Shown here one piece after another: positions 1 to 8,852 of a stretch of DNA of 64,000 nucleotides. This DNA comes from Vibrio sp. RE88. Lineage in GTDB: Bacteria; Pseudomonadota; Gammaproteobacteria; Enterobacterales; Vibrionaceae. A program made the translations under genes and the position numbers. The notes beneath the pieces were generated by a model, which worked only from the letters and a program-made list of their open reading frames with translations, was not told the origin of the DNA and searched no databases. Positions within the stretch are counted from its first letter, which is position 1. Each line of letters opens with the position of its first letter. The stretch lies in NCBI RefSeq assembly GCF_013113835.1, contig NZ_VTYQ01000017.1, forward strand, positions 43,929 through 107,928, read 5' to 3'.

Positions 1-899
1 AGAGCAATAAAGACTAAACCGCGTAGATGGTAGCGCTGTGGTTGATGATGTTTCAGGAGTCGAGGAAGAAAAATCGCCACCAGCATGGACCCTAATCCAA
101 CCACCAGCATGGCCATCGCTGTTTGGGTTTCACTGCCATGCAAAATGTCGTGTACATAGACCACAGTATTCACCAAAACCATGGCACTAGCGGACGCAGC
201 TGCCAAATAGGCATACCAAAGTGCACGCAAACTAGGCTGCTCTAAGTACGCTGAAATTCCACTTAACACTGAGCGAAAAGAGAGTTTTTTGGGCTGAACA
301 TTCAGTTCTTTCCTTTTGGGTAAGGTACATAGAATGATCAGTACGCCAGACAATAAGAAAGTCATCGAATCAAGCATAAACAGCTGACGAAAACTGATCA
401 CACTCAGCAACAATGCTGTGAGCATCGGGCTAAAGATCTGTTCTAAATCATAAGCTAAGCGACTGTATGAGAGTGCTCGAGCATAATCATCTTTATCCGG
501 TAAAACTTGTGGCAAGGTGGACTGAAACATAGGTGTGAACCCTGCTGAACATGCATTGATGACAAACATCAACACGTACACTTCCCACACTTCAGTGACG
601 AAAGGGAGACAAGCAAACATCAGCGCACGGATGATATCCAGCGCGACCAGCGTCTGGCGCTTGGGCAGCTTGTGAGCCAAAACACCAAATACTGGTGCTA
701 AGCCAATATAGGCCAGCATCTTGAGGGCGAAAGCAATGCTCAGTACTGCTCCTGCATTTTCTTCCGCTAAATCATAAGCGAGTAAAGCTAAGCATACCGA
801 GCTCACTCCTGTGCCAATCAGGGATATCACCTGCGCAGACAGTAAGCGAACATAATTCACGTTCTGCCACAAGGTAGAAGGCTTCAAAGCAACGGTCAT
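1..899 (-). CDS. MFS transporter, 3' end outside the window
   Basis: I translated about 299 residues from an ATG at 899 to the window edge. The protein is strongly hydrophobic, with repeated membrane segments and an MFS-like basic loop between early helices (GVLAHKLPKRQ, near residue 75). It looks like a drug- or metabolite-exporting permease of the major facilitator superfamily; the substrate cannot be told. The ATG overlaps the stop of the upstream carboxypeptidase gene as TAATG, so the two are translationally coupled and form the end of the MurE-like/DacA-like operon. The C-terminal half is not in the window. Confidence 0.8.
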   Translation of the reverse strand, partial: MTVALKPSTLWQNVNYVRLLSAQVISLIGTGVSSVCLALLAYDLAEENAGAVLSIAFALKMLAYIGLAPVFGVLAHKLPKRQTLVALDIIRALMFACLPFVTEVWEVYVLMFVINACSAGFTPMFQSTLPQVLPDKDDYARALSYSRLAYDLEQIFSPMLTALLLSVISFRQLFMLDSMTFLLSGVLIILCTLPKRKELNVQPKKLSFRSVLSGISAYLEQPSLRALWYAYLAAASASAMVLVNTVVYVHDILHGSETQTAMAMLVVGLGSMLVAIFLPRLLKHHQPQRYHLRGLVFIA

Positions 900-2083
900 T
901 ACTCTCCCTCCCAAAACGCTTTAATGCCTGACACCAAAGCACGTAGCCAGAGTTGGAAGGTATCCATCAGCCGACTGGTAAATGAGCCTTGGTCCACCCC
1001 GACCTGACTTACGGCGGGAGCAGTAAACACTTGCTCACCGTTGAGACTCCAGATGACCTGCCCCAGAGAGTCTCCCGCGGCAATCGGTGCCTGTAACTGG
1101 GATTCGACGACCACCTCCTGCTTGAGTGAGTCTTTCATGGCACGTGGAAAGGTCAAGTACACAGTTTCTGCCACCGTTACAGGAACGTTTTCCTCAGCGC
1201 CCTTCCACACTCGGCTTTGCATAATGACTTCGTCTTTTTTCGCCACTTGGACGGTATCAAAAAAGCGAAAGCCGTAACCAAGTAAGTTGCGTGAAGCGCT
1301 GGTTCTCGCCTGCTGACTTGGTGTACCCATCACCACAGAAATTAAACGCATCCGCCCCTCTGTCGCAGACGAGACAAGGCTGTACCCCGCGTTCTCGGTA
1401 TAACCTGTTTTACCACCATCGACATTCAGTGAGCGATCCCATAACAGCTTATTTCGGTTGTACTGTTCGATACCATTCCAAGTAAATTTCTTCTCCTGAT
1501 ATAGCTTATAGACCTCAGGCACGTCCTTGATGATCGCGCGCATCAGGTTCGCCATATCCTTTGGTGTGGTTTGAATATTGTCGCCATCTAAGCCATGCGC
1601 ATTGATAAACTGTGTGTTTTCCATGCCAAGCGTCTGCGTCCAACCATTCATCAAGCTAACAAAAGCACTTTCACTGCCTGCTACGTGCTCAGCTAGCGCA
1701 ACCGAAGCGTCATTTCCCGATTGCACAATCACGCCCAACATCAGGTTACGAATGCTGATTTCGTCACCCGGTTTGATGAACATTTTGGATGACTCCGGAA
1801 AATTCACCGACCAGGCATTACGGCTGATTGTCGCTTTGTCATCCCAGTTAAGGCGACCAGAGTTTATCTCTTGTCCAACGACGTACGCCGTCATAAGTTT
1901 GGTTAAACTCGCAGGAGCCAAAGGCGTATCTGGGTTTTGTGATGCAATCACCTGACCGGAGTGATAATCCATTACGACGTAGCCTTTAGCATTAATCTGT
2001 GGTGCATCAGGTGTAATAACTGCCCCCGCGGAGGCCGTGACCAGAGTACAGAGCAAGGCACAAAGTTGAGTCCATTTGATCAT
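899..2083 (-). CDS. D-alanyl-D-alanine carboxypeptidase (PBP5/DacA family)
   Basis: This 394-residue serine peptidase (S11 family) removes the terminal D-Ala of peptidoglycan pentapeptides in the periplasm. The three catalytic motifs are visible: SLTK at residues 59-62, SGN at 122-124 and KTG at 225-227. An N-terminal signal peptide (about residues 1-20) precedes the catalytic domain. The last about 110 residues fit the PBP5 C-terminal beta domain, ending in a Trp-rich amphipathic tail (about 370-394) of the kind that anchors these enzymes to the inner membrane. It sits between a MurE-like ligase (ATGA overlap at 2080-2083) and an MFS gene (TAATG overlap). This context suggests a specialised paralog rather than the housekeeping dacA. 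Confidence 0.9.
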   Translation of the reverse strand: MIKWTQLCALLCTLVTASAGAVITPDAPQINAKGYVVMDYHSGQVIASQNPDTPLAPASLTKLMTAYVVGQEINSGRLNWDDKATISRNAWSVNFPESSKMFIKPGDEISIRNLMLGVIVQSGNDASVALAEHVAGSESAFVSLMNGWTQTLGMENTQFINAHGLDGDNIQTTPKDMANLMRAIIKDVPEVYKLYQEKKFTWNGIEQYNRNKLLWDRSLNVDGGKTGYTENAGYSLVSSATEGRMRLISVVMGTPSQQARTSASRNLLGYGFRFFDTVQVAKKDEVIMQSRVWKGAEENVPVTVAETVYLTFPRAMKDSLKQEVVVESQLQAPIAAGDSLGQVIWSLNGEQVFTAPAVSQVGVDQGSFTSRLMDTFQLWLRALVSGIKAFWEGE

Positions 2084-3516
2084 TGTGCCACCTCACTACT
2101 CAACGCAGCGAGATCGCCGATATATTGTTGTCTGTCTCCCTTGCCATTTGAAATGTACTGGTGAGTTTCACTGCCTTTTCCACACACCACGATCAAATCA
2201 CCGGCCACGCTCAATTGCTTTGCAAATTCAATCGCTTCCGCTCTGTCACTGATTTCAAAATGAGGAACTTTGGACACTTGCGATGTGAGTGCTCGAAATA
2301 TGTCTTCCTGATCGACACCCATGGGGTTATCTGAGGTAAAAACTGCCGTATCTGCCAGTTGCGAGCACAGAACGCCAATGCCACTCGCGTCCTGAATCCG
2401 ATCTCCCGTTACTCCGGTCACTACGATTAAACGCCCCTTGGTATAAGGTCGAACGTCTTCCAGCAGCTTACTGAGCCCATCAGCATTGTGGGCATAGTCC
2501 ACCAATCCGGTCGCTCCATTGTTAAGCGACAAGAACTGAGCACGGCCATCGGGCGCTACTATGGTTTGCAATGCGGCCGCTATCCGACTAGGTTGCCAAC
2601 CGAGTGAAAGTAAACTCGCTGCAATCGCCAAAGCATTTTCGACATTGAACGTAAAAGGCATTTGAGAGTTGACATCAAAACACTCGCCGTCAATTCGGAG
2701 TTCAAAACATGAGCCAAAACGAGTAGTGCGTACATTGGTGGCGAAAACATGCGCCTGAGCATTCTCAATACCGAAAGTCACCACGTTCACTCGCCCACTC
2801 GCTCGCTCAATCGCCGCGGCTGCATGTGGGTCATCAAGGTTGATCACCGCCGTGCCATTGGGCGCTATACGATCAATCAACTGCAATTTGGCTTGGACAT
2901 AAGCATCTTTAGTCTTGTGGTAATCGAGATGGTCGCGGCCAATATTGGTGATGATACCAATCTGCAATGACACAAATCCGGCTCTGTCCTGTGCTAGAGC
3001 GTGGCTACTCAGCTCCATAAGATTGAATTCCGTTTCGCGCTGCGCCATCTGATGGAAGAGGTTCAGTAACGTCACACCATCGGGGGTTGTGTTCTCAAGC
3101 GGGTAATCGCTACCCGCCAACTTCGCACCCAGCGTTCCGATGTAAGCACTCGTCGTTGTCTGGTTCAGGATCTGGTTAAGACAGTGAGACACGGTGGTTT
3201 TACCATTGGTTCCAGTGACGCCTATGTGCTTGATTTTCTGGTGGGGGTGACCATAGTAAGCCTTCACTAACGCTAAACTCTGATAGTAGCTATCGGTCAT
3301 TATTACCGGAATATCAATATCTAACGGACGATTCGCAATCACCGCAACAGCACCTCGACCGACCGCTTGTTGCGCATAGCTGTGTCCGTCATGGGAGATC
3401 CCTTCACGACATACGAATACATCATTAACCTCAATCTGCGCACTGTTCGTTTTGAATTGATTGACTGGCAGAGATTTTAAAACTTCTATCTGTGAGTTGA
3501 TGGCTGGGGTTGGCAT
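2080..3516 (-). CDS. MurE-family Mur ligase paralog with altered DAP-recognition motif
   Basis: At 478 residues it has the length and order of MurE, which adds the third amino acid to UDP-MurNAc-L-Ala-D-Glu in the cytoplasm. Visible motifs are the ATP P-loop GTNGKTT (102-108), SSHAL (near 170-174), the Lys expected to be carbamylated (K210), and a DYAHNAD segment (340-346). However, the DNPR motif of meso-DAP-adding MurE reads DNPM (396-399), the usual GGDRDKGKRP stretch reads TGDRIQDASG, and the GKGHE motif reads GKGSE (446-450). It lies outside any dcw cell-division cluster and is coupled to a carboxypeptidase. I call it a paralog; the amino acid substrate is unknown. Confidence 0.8.
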   Translation of the reverse strand: MPTPAINSQIEVLKSLPVNQFKTNSAQIEVNDVFVCREGISHDGHSYAQQAVGRGAVAVIANRPLDIDIPVIMTDSYYQSLALVKAYYGHPHQKIKHIGVTGTNGKTTVSHCLNQILNQTTTSAYIGTLGAKLAGSDYPLENTTPDGVTLLNLFHQMAQRETEFNLMELSSHALAQDRAGFVSLQIGIITNIGRDHLDYHKTKDAYVQAKLQLIDRIAPNGTAVINLDDPHAAAAIERASGRVNVVTFGIENAQAHVFATNVRTTRFGSCFELRIDGECFDVNSQMPFTFNVENALAIAASLLSLGWQPSRIAAALQTIVAPDGRAQFLSLNNGATGLVDYAHNADGLSKLLEDVRPYTKGRLIVVTGVTGDRIQDASGIGVLCSQLADTAVFTSDNPMGVDQEDIFRALTSQVSKVPHFEISDRAEAIEFAKQLSVAGDLIVVCGKGSETHQYISNGKGDRQQYIGDLAALSSEVAQ

Positions 3517-3632
3517 AGAATTCTTCCCATTAACGAAATTACTTCGAGTATAGGAAGTGAAACAAAATCAGTGAAATCGAATGATTTTATCATCCACATC
3601 GACTACATTGATATCCATGGTTAATCACTGCT

Positions 3633-4586
3633 TTGAATGAAATGAGCGACAACATCAACTGGCGACGCGTAGATCTTAACCTGCTTCTAACCTTCGACGC
3701 CCTATACAAGCACCGCAGTGTTTCGGCAGCGGCAAAACATCTTCACCTCGGTCAACCTGCGACAAGCTACAACCTCAAAAGGCTAAGGGAGTTACTAGAC
3801 GACCCCTTGTTTGAACGAGGCGGCAGCAGCATGACTCCAACGACTAGAGCGATGGAAATTGAACCTAAAGTTCGTCAGATCCTATCTATATTCAGTCAGG
3901 ACATCATGCCTAAAGCCGCGTTTGAAGCTGACAGTTTCGACGGCACTTTCAAAATTGGCCTGAGCGATTATGCGGAACAAGTGTATGGCCCAGAACTGTT
4001 TGATAAGTTGCAACAGTTAGCGCCAAACGCCAAGGTGCTGTTCAAACCTGTTGATGCCAGCAACTGTGTTGAGGCATTAGAGAAACAAGAAGTAGACCTG
4101 TGTATTGGCGTGTTTTCAGATCTCCCTCCAAAAGTCACCTCGACCTTTCTATACCGAGAGAAACATTTGTGCATCTTTGATAACAGAGTGCTGGGTTCCG
4201 AGCTCCCACTCTCCCTTGAGACCTACCTAGCCACGCCGCAAATGATCATAACGGCCAGTCAGGAGCTGACTACTAAGGTTGACGCCACATTATCGAATAT
4301 GGGGGTCAAACGGAATGTAGTGTTGGGTAGCACCCGTTTTCTCACGATTCGAAGAATGCTCACTGGCCGTCGCTTGCTTGCTGTCATGGCAGAAATGGTG
4401 GGAAGGGTTGAACTGATCGACGACAACCTCACTCTTTGCCCACCACCTATCAATATTCCTGATTTTGATATCGAAATGGTCACACTCACCCGCGATAGCC
4501 ACCACCCGAGAATTCTTTGGCTATCGGATTGGGTCAAAGAGGTCATCCAGCATAAAGTGGCGGCCCTGCAGACAACGTCCAATTAG
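3633..4586 (+). CDS. LysR-family transcriptional regulator
   Basis: This 317-residue protein has an N-terminal winged HTH (about residues 10-70, with DLNLLLTFDALYKHRSVSAA and FERGGSSMTPT) of the NodD/PcpR-like LysR branch, followed by a periplasmic-binding-protein-like effector domain. It is divergent from the MurE-like operon across 116 bp, the usual arrangement for a LysR regulator and its target. Regulation of that operon is therefore the natural inference. The effector is unknown. ATG codons at residues 1 and 4 are both possible starts. Confidence 0.85.
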   Translation: MNEMSDNINWRRVDLNLLLTFDALYKHRSVSAAAKHLHLGQPATSYNLKRLRELLDDPLFERGGSSMTPTTRAMEIEPKVRQILSIFSQDIMPKAAFEADSFDGTFKIGLSDYAEQVYGPELFDKLQQLAPNAKVLFKPVDASNCVEALEKQEVDLCIGVFSDLPPKVTSTFLYREKHLCIFDNRVLGSELPLSLETYLATPQMIITASQELTTKVDATLSNMGVKRNVVLGSTRFLTIRRMLTGRRLLAVMAEMVGRVELIDDNLTLCPPPINIPDFDIEMVTLTRDSHHPRILWLSDWVKEVIQHKVAALQTTSN

Positions 4587-4678
4587 GCGCGCTATCCTTT
4601 GCTCAGAATTGACCTGATAGGATTGGTTATCCGCTTCAACCAGAGTAAAGTAGCCCGACTTCAGAAAAGGAAATAATA

Positions 4679-5980
4679 ATGAACGCTCAAGCATTTATTG
4701 ACGCAGGACTGCATTACATCCCCCACACATTCTCAGTGCCACTGGATTACTCAAACCCAGCACAAGGACATATTGATATCTTTGCGCGTGAAGTGTCTCT
4801 CGTTGAAGGCAAGAATTCGTCTAAACCGTGGCTGGTTTATTTTCAGGGTGGGCCAGGGTTTCCGTCACCACGCCAAAACGGCAATAACGGGTGGATAAAA
4901 CGCGCGCTGCAAAACTACCGCGTGTTGTTGCTTGATCAACGGGGCACTGGTAACAGCTCGGTTGTTAATCACCAAACATTGGCCCATTTACAGCCACAAC
5001 AGCAGGCAGAGTATCTGAGTCATTTTCGCGCTGACAACATAGTGCGAGATGCGGAATTCATCCGTGAACAGTTCGGTGTCGATAAATGGGCTATCCTAGG
5101 CCAGAGCTTTGGTGGTTTCTGCTCGTTAACTTATCTGTCTATGTTCCCAGACAGCTTGTCGAGAAGCTACATCACAGGCGGCGTGCCTTCTGTTTCCCGC
5201 CACCCAAACGATGTCTATCGTGCGACGTTTAAACGCACGATGGAAAAGAACCAAGCGTTTTTCAGCCAGTTCCCGAAAGCTCAGCAGCTATGTCAGCAGA
5301 TTGCTGATCATCTTTTGCAAAATGAAGAGTTTCTGCCCAATGGCCAGCGTTTTACCGTTGAACAATTCCAGCAAATTGGGATTAACTTTGGCGTAAGTGA
5401 TACCTTCCTACCCACTTACTACTTGCTTGAAAACGCGTTCATTACAGTGAACAGTAAGCCTCAGCTTCGTTATGAATTCCTCAATAGTATGCTGATGGAA
5501 CAAAACTTCCAGACCAATCCGATTTATGCCATTTTGCATGAGTCTATCTACTGTCAGGGTTTTGCTTCAGAGTGGAGTGCGCACCGTGTTCGTCACGATC
5601 ATCAGGCGTTTAATTATCAGTCGGGGCAGCCGTTTTACTTTACTGGCGAAATGGTATTCCCTTGGATGTTTGACCAATATGTAACGTTAAAACCGCTCAA
5701 ACAAGCCGCAGACCTACTGGCAGAAAAGCAAGACTGGGCGCCGTTATACAGTGCTGAGCAGCTTTCAAACAACAAAGTACCAGTCAGCTGCGCGGTTTAT
5801 GCCGATGACATGTTTGTTGAGATGGACATCAGCCGCGAAACTCTGGCAATGATGCCCAATGCTAAAGCGTGGATAACAAACGAATACGAGCACAACGGTC
5901 TTAGAGCCGATGGCGAACGTATTTTCGACAAACTGTTCGAGATGGGTGAACAAACTGCCGCCAATCTCACGCTGGTTTAA
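4679..5980 (+). CDS. Prolyl aminopeptidase-like alpha/beta hydrolase (S33)
   Basis: This 433-residue protein carries the S33 peptidase pattern: oxyanion-hole GGPG (57-60), DQRGTG (86-91), nucleophile elbow GQSFGG with Ser143, and a C-terminal His in EYEHNG near residue 404. A candidate catalytic Asp lies about 30 residues before that His (YADDMF). The length and insertion fit the large 430-residue prolyl iminopeptidases that release N-terminal proline from peptides in the cytosol. No signal peptide is seen. The RBS AGGAAA precedes the ATG. It stands alone, and any link to the hydroxyproline/peptide cluster 38 kb away is speculative. Confidence 0.85.
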   Translation: MNAQAFIDAGLHYIPHTFSVPLDYSNPAQGHIDIFAREVSLVEGKNSSKPWLVYFQGGPGFPSPRQNGNNGWIKRALQNYRVLLLDQRGTGNSSVVNHQTLAHLQPQQQAEYLSHFRADNIVRDAEFIREQFGVDKWAILGQSFGGFCSLTYLSMFPDSLSRSYITGGVPSVSRHPNDVYRATFKRTMEKNQAFFSQFPKAQQLCQQIADHLLQNEEFLPNGQRFTVEQFQQIGINFGVSDTFLPTYYLLENAFITVNSKPQLRYEFLNSMLMEQNFQTNPIYAILHESIYCQGFASEWSAHRVRHDHQAFNYQSGQPFYFTGEMVFPWMFDQYVTLKPLKQAADLLAEKQDWAPLYSAEQLSNNKVPVSCAVYADDMFVEMDISRETLAMMPNAKAWITNEYEHNGLRADGERIFDKLFEMGEQTAANLTLV

Positions 5981-6073
5981 CGAAATCAAGGCGAACACTG
6001 AGATCAATTGTTGGTGTTCGCCCTGTCAAATCGTATAATTTCCTTATTAGTCTGTTATTTCTGGATTCAGAAC

Positions 6074-6751
6074 ATGTCTTCAAAATTTATTGAACGAGTT
6101 TGGTCTCATGCTTGTGTCACTATGGAAGAAAAGCTCATCTTGCTCGCTCTGGCAGAATTGTCCGATCGCAGCGGTGCAGTAATTACCACCATGGCGGAGT
6201 TGCAGGAAATGACCAACGGTTCTGAATCCACGATTGACCATGTCCTTGGCAAACTGGCGGTTGAACAAGCCATTATTTCACTAAGTAAGACGTATACCCG
6301 TAAGCAGGGGAACATCAAGTGCAAAATCAACGTTGGCAACCAGCACTCTATTCCTGTGTATGCCACCTCAGAGCCGATTGCCAAAGTGCCACAATTCCAT
6401 AAAACGCAGGTGAAGCCACTCAATCCATCGGCTTCCAATGGCAAAATGATCAACCTTGCTGAACTGTCACCTAATGTGATCGAGTCGTGGGCAGAAGTCA
6501 TTATGTTCCGCACTGGTTTCGCCAATCAGACCAACGTCTGGGCAAGCTTTGTGGAAAAAGTGCAGGCCATTGGTCAGCCACTGATGAGTCAGGACGACCT
6601 TAACAGTCGCCTTCACGCACACCTGCACACGGAAAAGAGTTACGGACAAGGTAAAGGCTTTAGTAATAAAAAACCTGCAGCGACCAAAATGTCACCCAAC
6701 CAAGCCTTCAAGAAAAAGATGGCGAACTTCAACTTTGATTTTGACGATTAG
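6074..6751 (+). CDS. Winged-helix protein resembling phage replication O-type proteins
   Basis: I chose the ATG at 6074 (225 residues) over an upstream in-frame start because the N-terminus MSSKFIERVWSHA matches the start of the HTH domain. Residues about 15-85 have the pattern of a winged helix: EKLILLALAELSDRSGAVIT, then a recognition helix near SESTIDHVLGKL. This resembles the N-terminal domain of phage replication protein O/HTH_36 proteins. A second segment (about 135-180) has a conserved-looking W..F...W pattern, and the tail is basic then acidic (DFDD). It is first in a three-gene operon, 7 bp before the next start. The function is not established; the replication link is inference. Confidence 0.6.
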   Translation: MSSKFIERVWSHACVTMEEKLILLALAELSDRSGAVITTMAELQEMTNGSESTIDHVLGKLAVEQAIISLSKTYTRKQGNIKCKINVGNQHSIPVYATSEPIAKVPQFHKTQVKPLNPSASNGKMINLAELSPNVIESWAEVIMFRTGFANQTNVWASFVEKVQAIGQPLMSQDDLNSRLHAHLHTEKSYGQGKGFSNKKPAATKMSPNQAFKKKMANFNFDFDD

Positions 6752-6758
6752 GTAAAAG

Positions 6759-7694
6759 ATGAAAGATATCAACGAGATCGCCTCTTCTTGGAAGCAAAAA
6801 AGTCAGGATAATCCCGCTCAAACAACTCAACAGGTCACCAAACCTAGCATCCCCGTTGTTCAGCAAACTCAAACACCTGCTGCACCTGCGACTACTTCGA
6901 ACCAAATGCAAGTTAGCAGCGAATTCAATCAGGATTTGAAGGATGTGCTTCGTCCCTACTCTGTAGAGCAACGCAAGCACATCATGGGTTTCTTTGGCAA
7001 GATGCAGGAGAACTTCTCCACCCAGTTCACTCACATGTACGGCTCAGAGCCGGATGATGAATTTGCGGCGTTTGCCTCTGAGCTTTCCATCGATGATGTT
7101 GAGCGTATTGTTCATCATCTACGTGAGCGTTTGGTGGCAGGTAAAGAGTGGCCACCCGCATTGGCCCTGCTCTCTATGCTGAAGGACCTACCGCTCAACA
7201 ACGAAATTCTTGAAGCTCGCCATCGCATTTTAATTAAGAAAGATCCGCAAACTCGCGTTGAAAAGTACATCTTCAACCGTAAGAACAGCTACCTGAAATC
7301 ACTGTCTGAGAAGAATCTCGCCGAAGAATTCAAAGTGCTATACATCAACGCGTATCAAGAAGTGCAGAACAACCTCGATCAGACACTCGACCAAAGAGAA
7401 AAAGATGTCGAACAGAACGTGCTCAAAGTGGAGCCGACAGAAACTGATCGTGAAATTGAACGTCGAATGACACAAGGTATAAAGCCGAGCGGAAAAGTCG
7501 GAAGCATTCTGTCTCGTATTGATAAACTTCGTGGGGCGGGTGAAAGCACGTCGGCAGAAAACGCGTCGGAAGCGACATGGGAAGAGGTGACAGAACCTGC
7601 GAAACCAGTTAAACAAGACACGATCGATCGTGAGCAACAAGCTTTGATGGAACAGATTCTACGAGAAACAAACGGCGACAATGAGAACCTTTAA
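6759..7694 (+). CDS. Unrecognised protein with a lambda-P-like WPP segment
   Basis: This 311-residue cytoplasmic protein begins with a low-complexity Gln/Pro/Thr-rich region (about 20-55). A helical middle holds RERLVAGKEWPPALALLSML (about 129-148), which recalls the G..WPPS...F segment of lambda P-type helicase-loader proteins. Residues about 180-240 are charged and probably coiled, and the C-terminus is acidic. It follows the winged-helix gene by 7 bp and overlaps the next gene by 14 bp, so the three are co-translated. If the P resemblance is real it would load or recruit a helicase. I regard this as a hypothesis. Confidence 0.6.
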   Translation: MKDINEIASSWKQKSQDNPAQTTQQVTKPSIPVVQQTQTPAAPATTSNQMQVSSEFNQDLKDVLRPYSVEQRKHIMGFFGKMQENFSTQFTHMYGSEPDDEFAAFASELSIDDVERIVHHLRERLVAGKEWPPALALLSMLKDLPLNNEILEARHRILIKKDPQTRVEKYIFNRKNSYLKSLSEKNLAEEFKVLYINAYQEVQNNLDQTLDQREKDVEQNVLKVEPTETDREIERRMTQGIKPSGKVGSILSRIDKLRGAGESTSAENASEATWEEVTEPAKPVKQDTIDREQQALMEQILRETNGDNENL

Positions 7695-8358
7695 TATTCT
7701 GAAGAAAGAGCGAGATTTCTTTCTCGCTTCCACTGGGCGTTCGCATTGTAAAATCATCATTGACGATTACAGTCGTGACTTGCCGCTCGGTGAAGTTGAG
7801 CTGCATGTTGAAGAAGTCTCCAACAAATACAAATACTACTCCAACGAAGCCATTTTTAAGCTCACACTGCCCCTTGAAGAGCAAAGCAGTATCGACATTT
7901 GCACGCTCAGCAGTGGCCGTAAGAATCAATTTCTTTACAAGAAATGTCTGCGACTCGGCGGCAAATGGGAAACGATTCTCGGCCAGTGGGTATTTTCCGC
8001 ATCGGTTGAAGATAAAGTGCGTGAACTGGAAAGTATTATCCGTTCTGAAGAACAGTATTTTGAGGTGACATTCAAAGAGACCGTCACTCTGACCAATCAA
8101 GAACTGACCTTGTTTGGCTATCCGGTGGTGCTTTCCTCATCTAGCGCATCGGTGAAAACCATGAAAGGCATCAGATTGCATCGTGGTGATATCGCCGTGA
8201 TGGGAAATCGAACCGTCGTCGTCGCAGGTACGAAGATCCGACTATTTGTCCCATTGGAGATGAAAGACAACCCTGATTTCCGTGAAGATTACCTCTGTGC
8301 AACAGAGGTTGAGAAGAAGCGTAAGCCTAACAAGAAAACGACTTATTCTTGGGAGTAA
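7681..8358 (+). CDS. Hypothetical protein, third gene of the O/P-like operon
   Basis: This 225-residue protein has no signal peptide or membrane segment. I do not recognise a family. Most of it looks like alternating beta strands and charged helices (for example GEVELHVEEVSNKYKYYS and IRLHRGDIAVMGNRTVVVAG). A Lys/Arg-rich tail (KKRKPNKKTTYSWE) may bind nucleic acid. The start overlaps the previous gene by 14 bp, so it must belong to the same functional unit. A hairpin follows the stop. Confidence 0.6.
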   Translation: MRTFNILKKERDFFLASTGRSHCKIIIDDYSRDLPLGEVELHVEEVSNKYKYYSNEAIFKLTLPLEEQSSIDICTLSSGRKNQFLYKKCLRLGGKWETILGQWVFSASVEDKVRELESIIRSEEQYFEVTFKETVTLTNQELTLFGYPVVLSSSSASVKTMKGIRLHRGDIAVMGNRTVVVAGTKIRLFVPLEMKDNPDFREDYLCATEVEKKRKPNKKTTYSWE

Positions 8359-8364
8359 GGTGGC

Positions 8365-8397
8365 TTGCTTCCCTCACTGCAAAACGGAGGGAAGCAA
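8365..8397. terminator. Hairpin between convergent genes
   Basis: TTGCTTCCCTC and GAGGGAAGCAA form a perfect 11-bp stem around an 11-nt loop, right after the stop at 8358 and before the convergent VOC gene stop at 8405. There is no long T tract on either side, so terminator strength is uncertain. Confidence 0.55.
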
Positions 8398-8404
8398 ATG
8401 ACAA

Positions 8405-8785
8405 TCAAGCCATTGAGTGAAGGCCAATCATATTCCCTTCTGTGTCCGACACCACGGCGATAAAGCCATGAGGACCAATAGAGAATTTAGAGTGTTCAAC
8501 TTTTCCACCAGCGCCAGCGACTCTAGCCTCTTCAACGCTGCAATCTTGGCACGAGAAATACACCATCGTGCTGTTGCCGCCTGCTGAAACACCTTCCATC
8601 TTCGCCAATGCGCCTGCCGCGCCATACTGTTCCATCACAGCCGGGAATAGCCACATCTCCACACCCATTTTGGCATCATCGTTCATCTCCTCCAGCGTGA
8701 CATCAAAAACCGTTTGATAAAACGCCTTCGCTCGATCCATGTCATCAACATAAATCTCAAACCAACCTACCGGATTTGTTTGCAT
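8405..8785 (-). CDS. VOC-family (glyoxalase/dioxygenase-fold) protein
   Basis: This 126-residue protein has the paired beta-alpha-beta-beta-beta pattern of vicinal oxygen chelate proteins: NPVGWFEIYVDDMDRAKAFY at the start and GFIAVVSDTEGNMIGLHS at the end. It resembles the YetH/PhnB-like group of small unassigned VOC proteins. The ATG is preceded by AGGAG at a good distance. It is a single-gene unit. No specific substrate can be named. Confidence 0.85.
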   Translation of the reverse strand: MQTNPVGWFEIYVDDMDRAKAFYQTVFDVTLEEMNDDAKMGVEMWLFPAVMEQYGAAGALAKMEGVSAGGNSTMVYFSCQDCSVEEARVAGAGGKVEHSKFSIGPHGFIAVVSDTEGNMIGLHSMA

Positions 8786-8852
8786 AGCCCGTTCTCCTTT
8801 TGTGCGCCGCCCGGTCTGTTAAAGGTAGACCATCCCAGTTGATAGCGTGGAC

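Noticed and set aside
6106..6525. 139-codon minus-strand frame opposite the winged-helix gene
   Set aside because: The plus-strand frame is in a tight operon and has domain-like sequence; the opposite frame has neither a domain nor an RBS.
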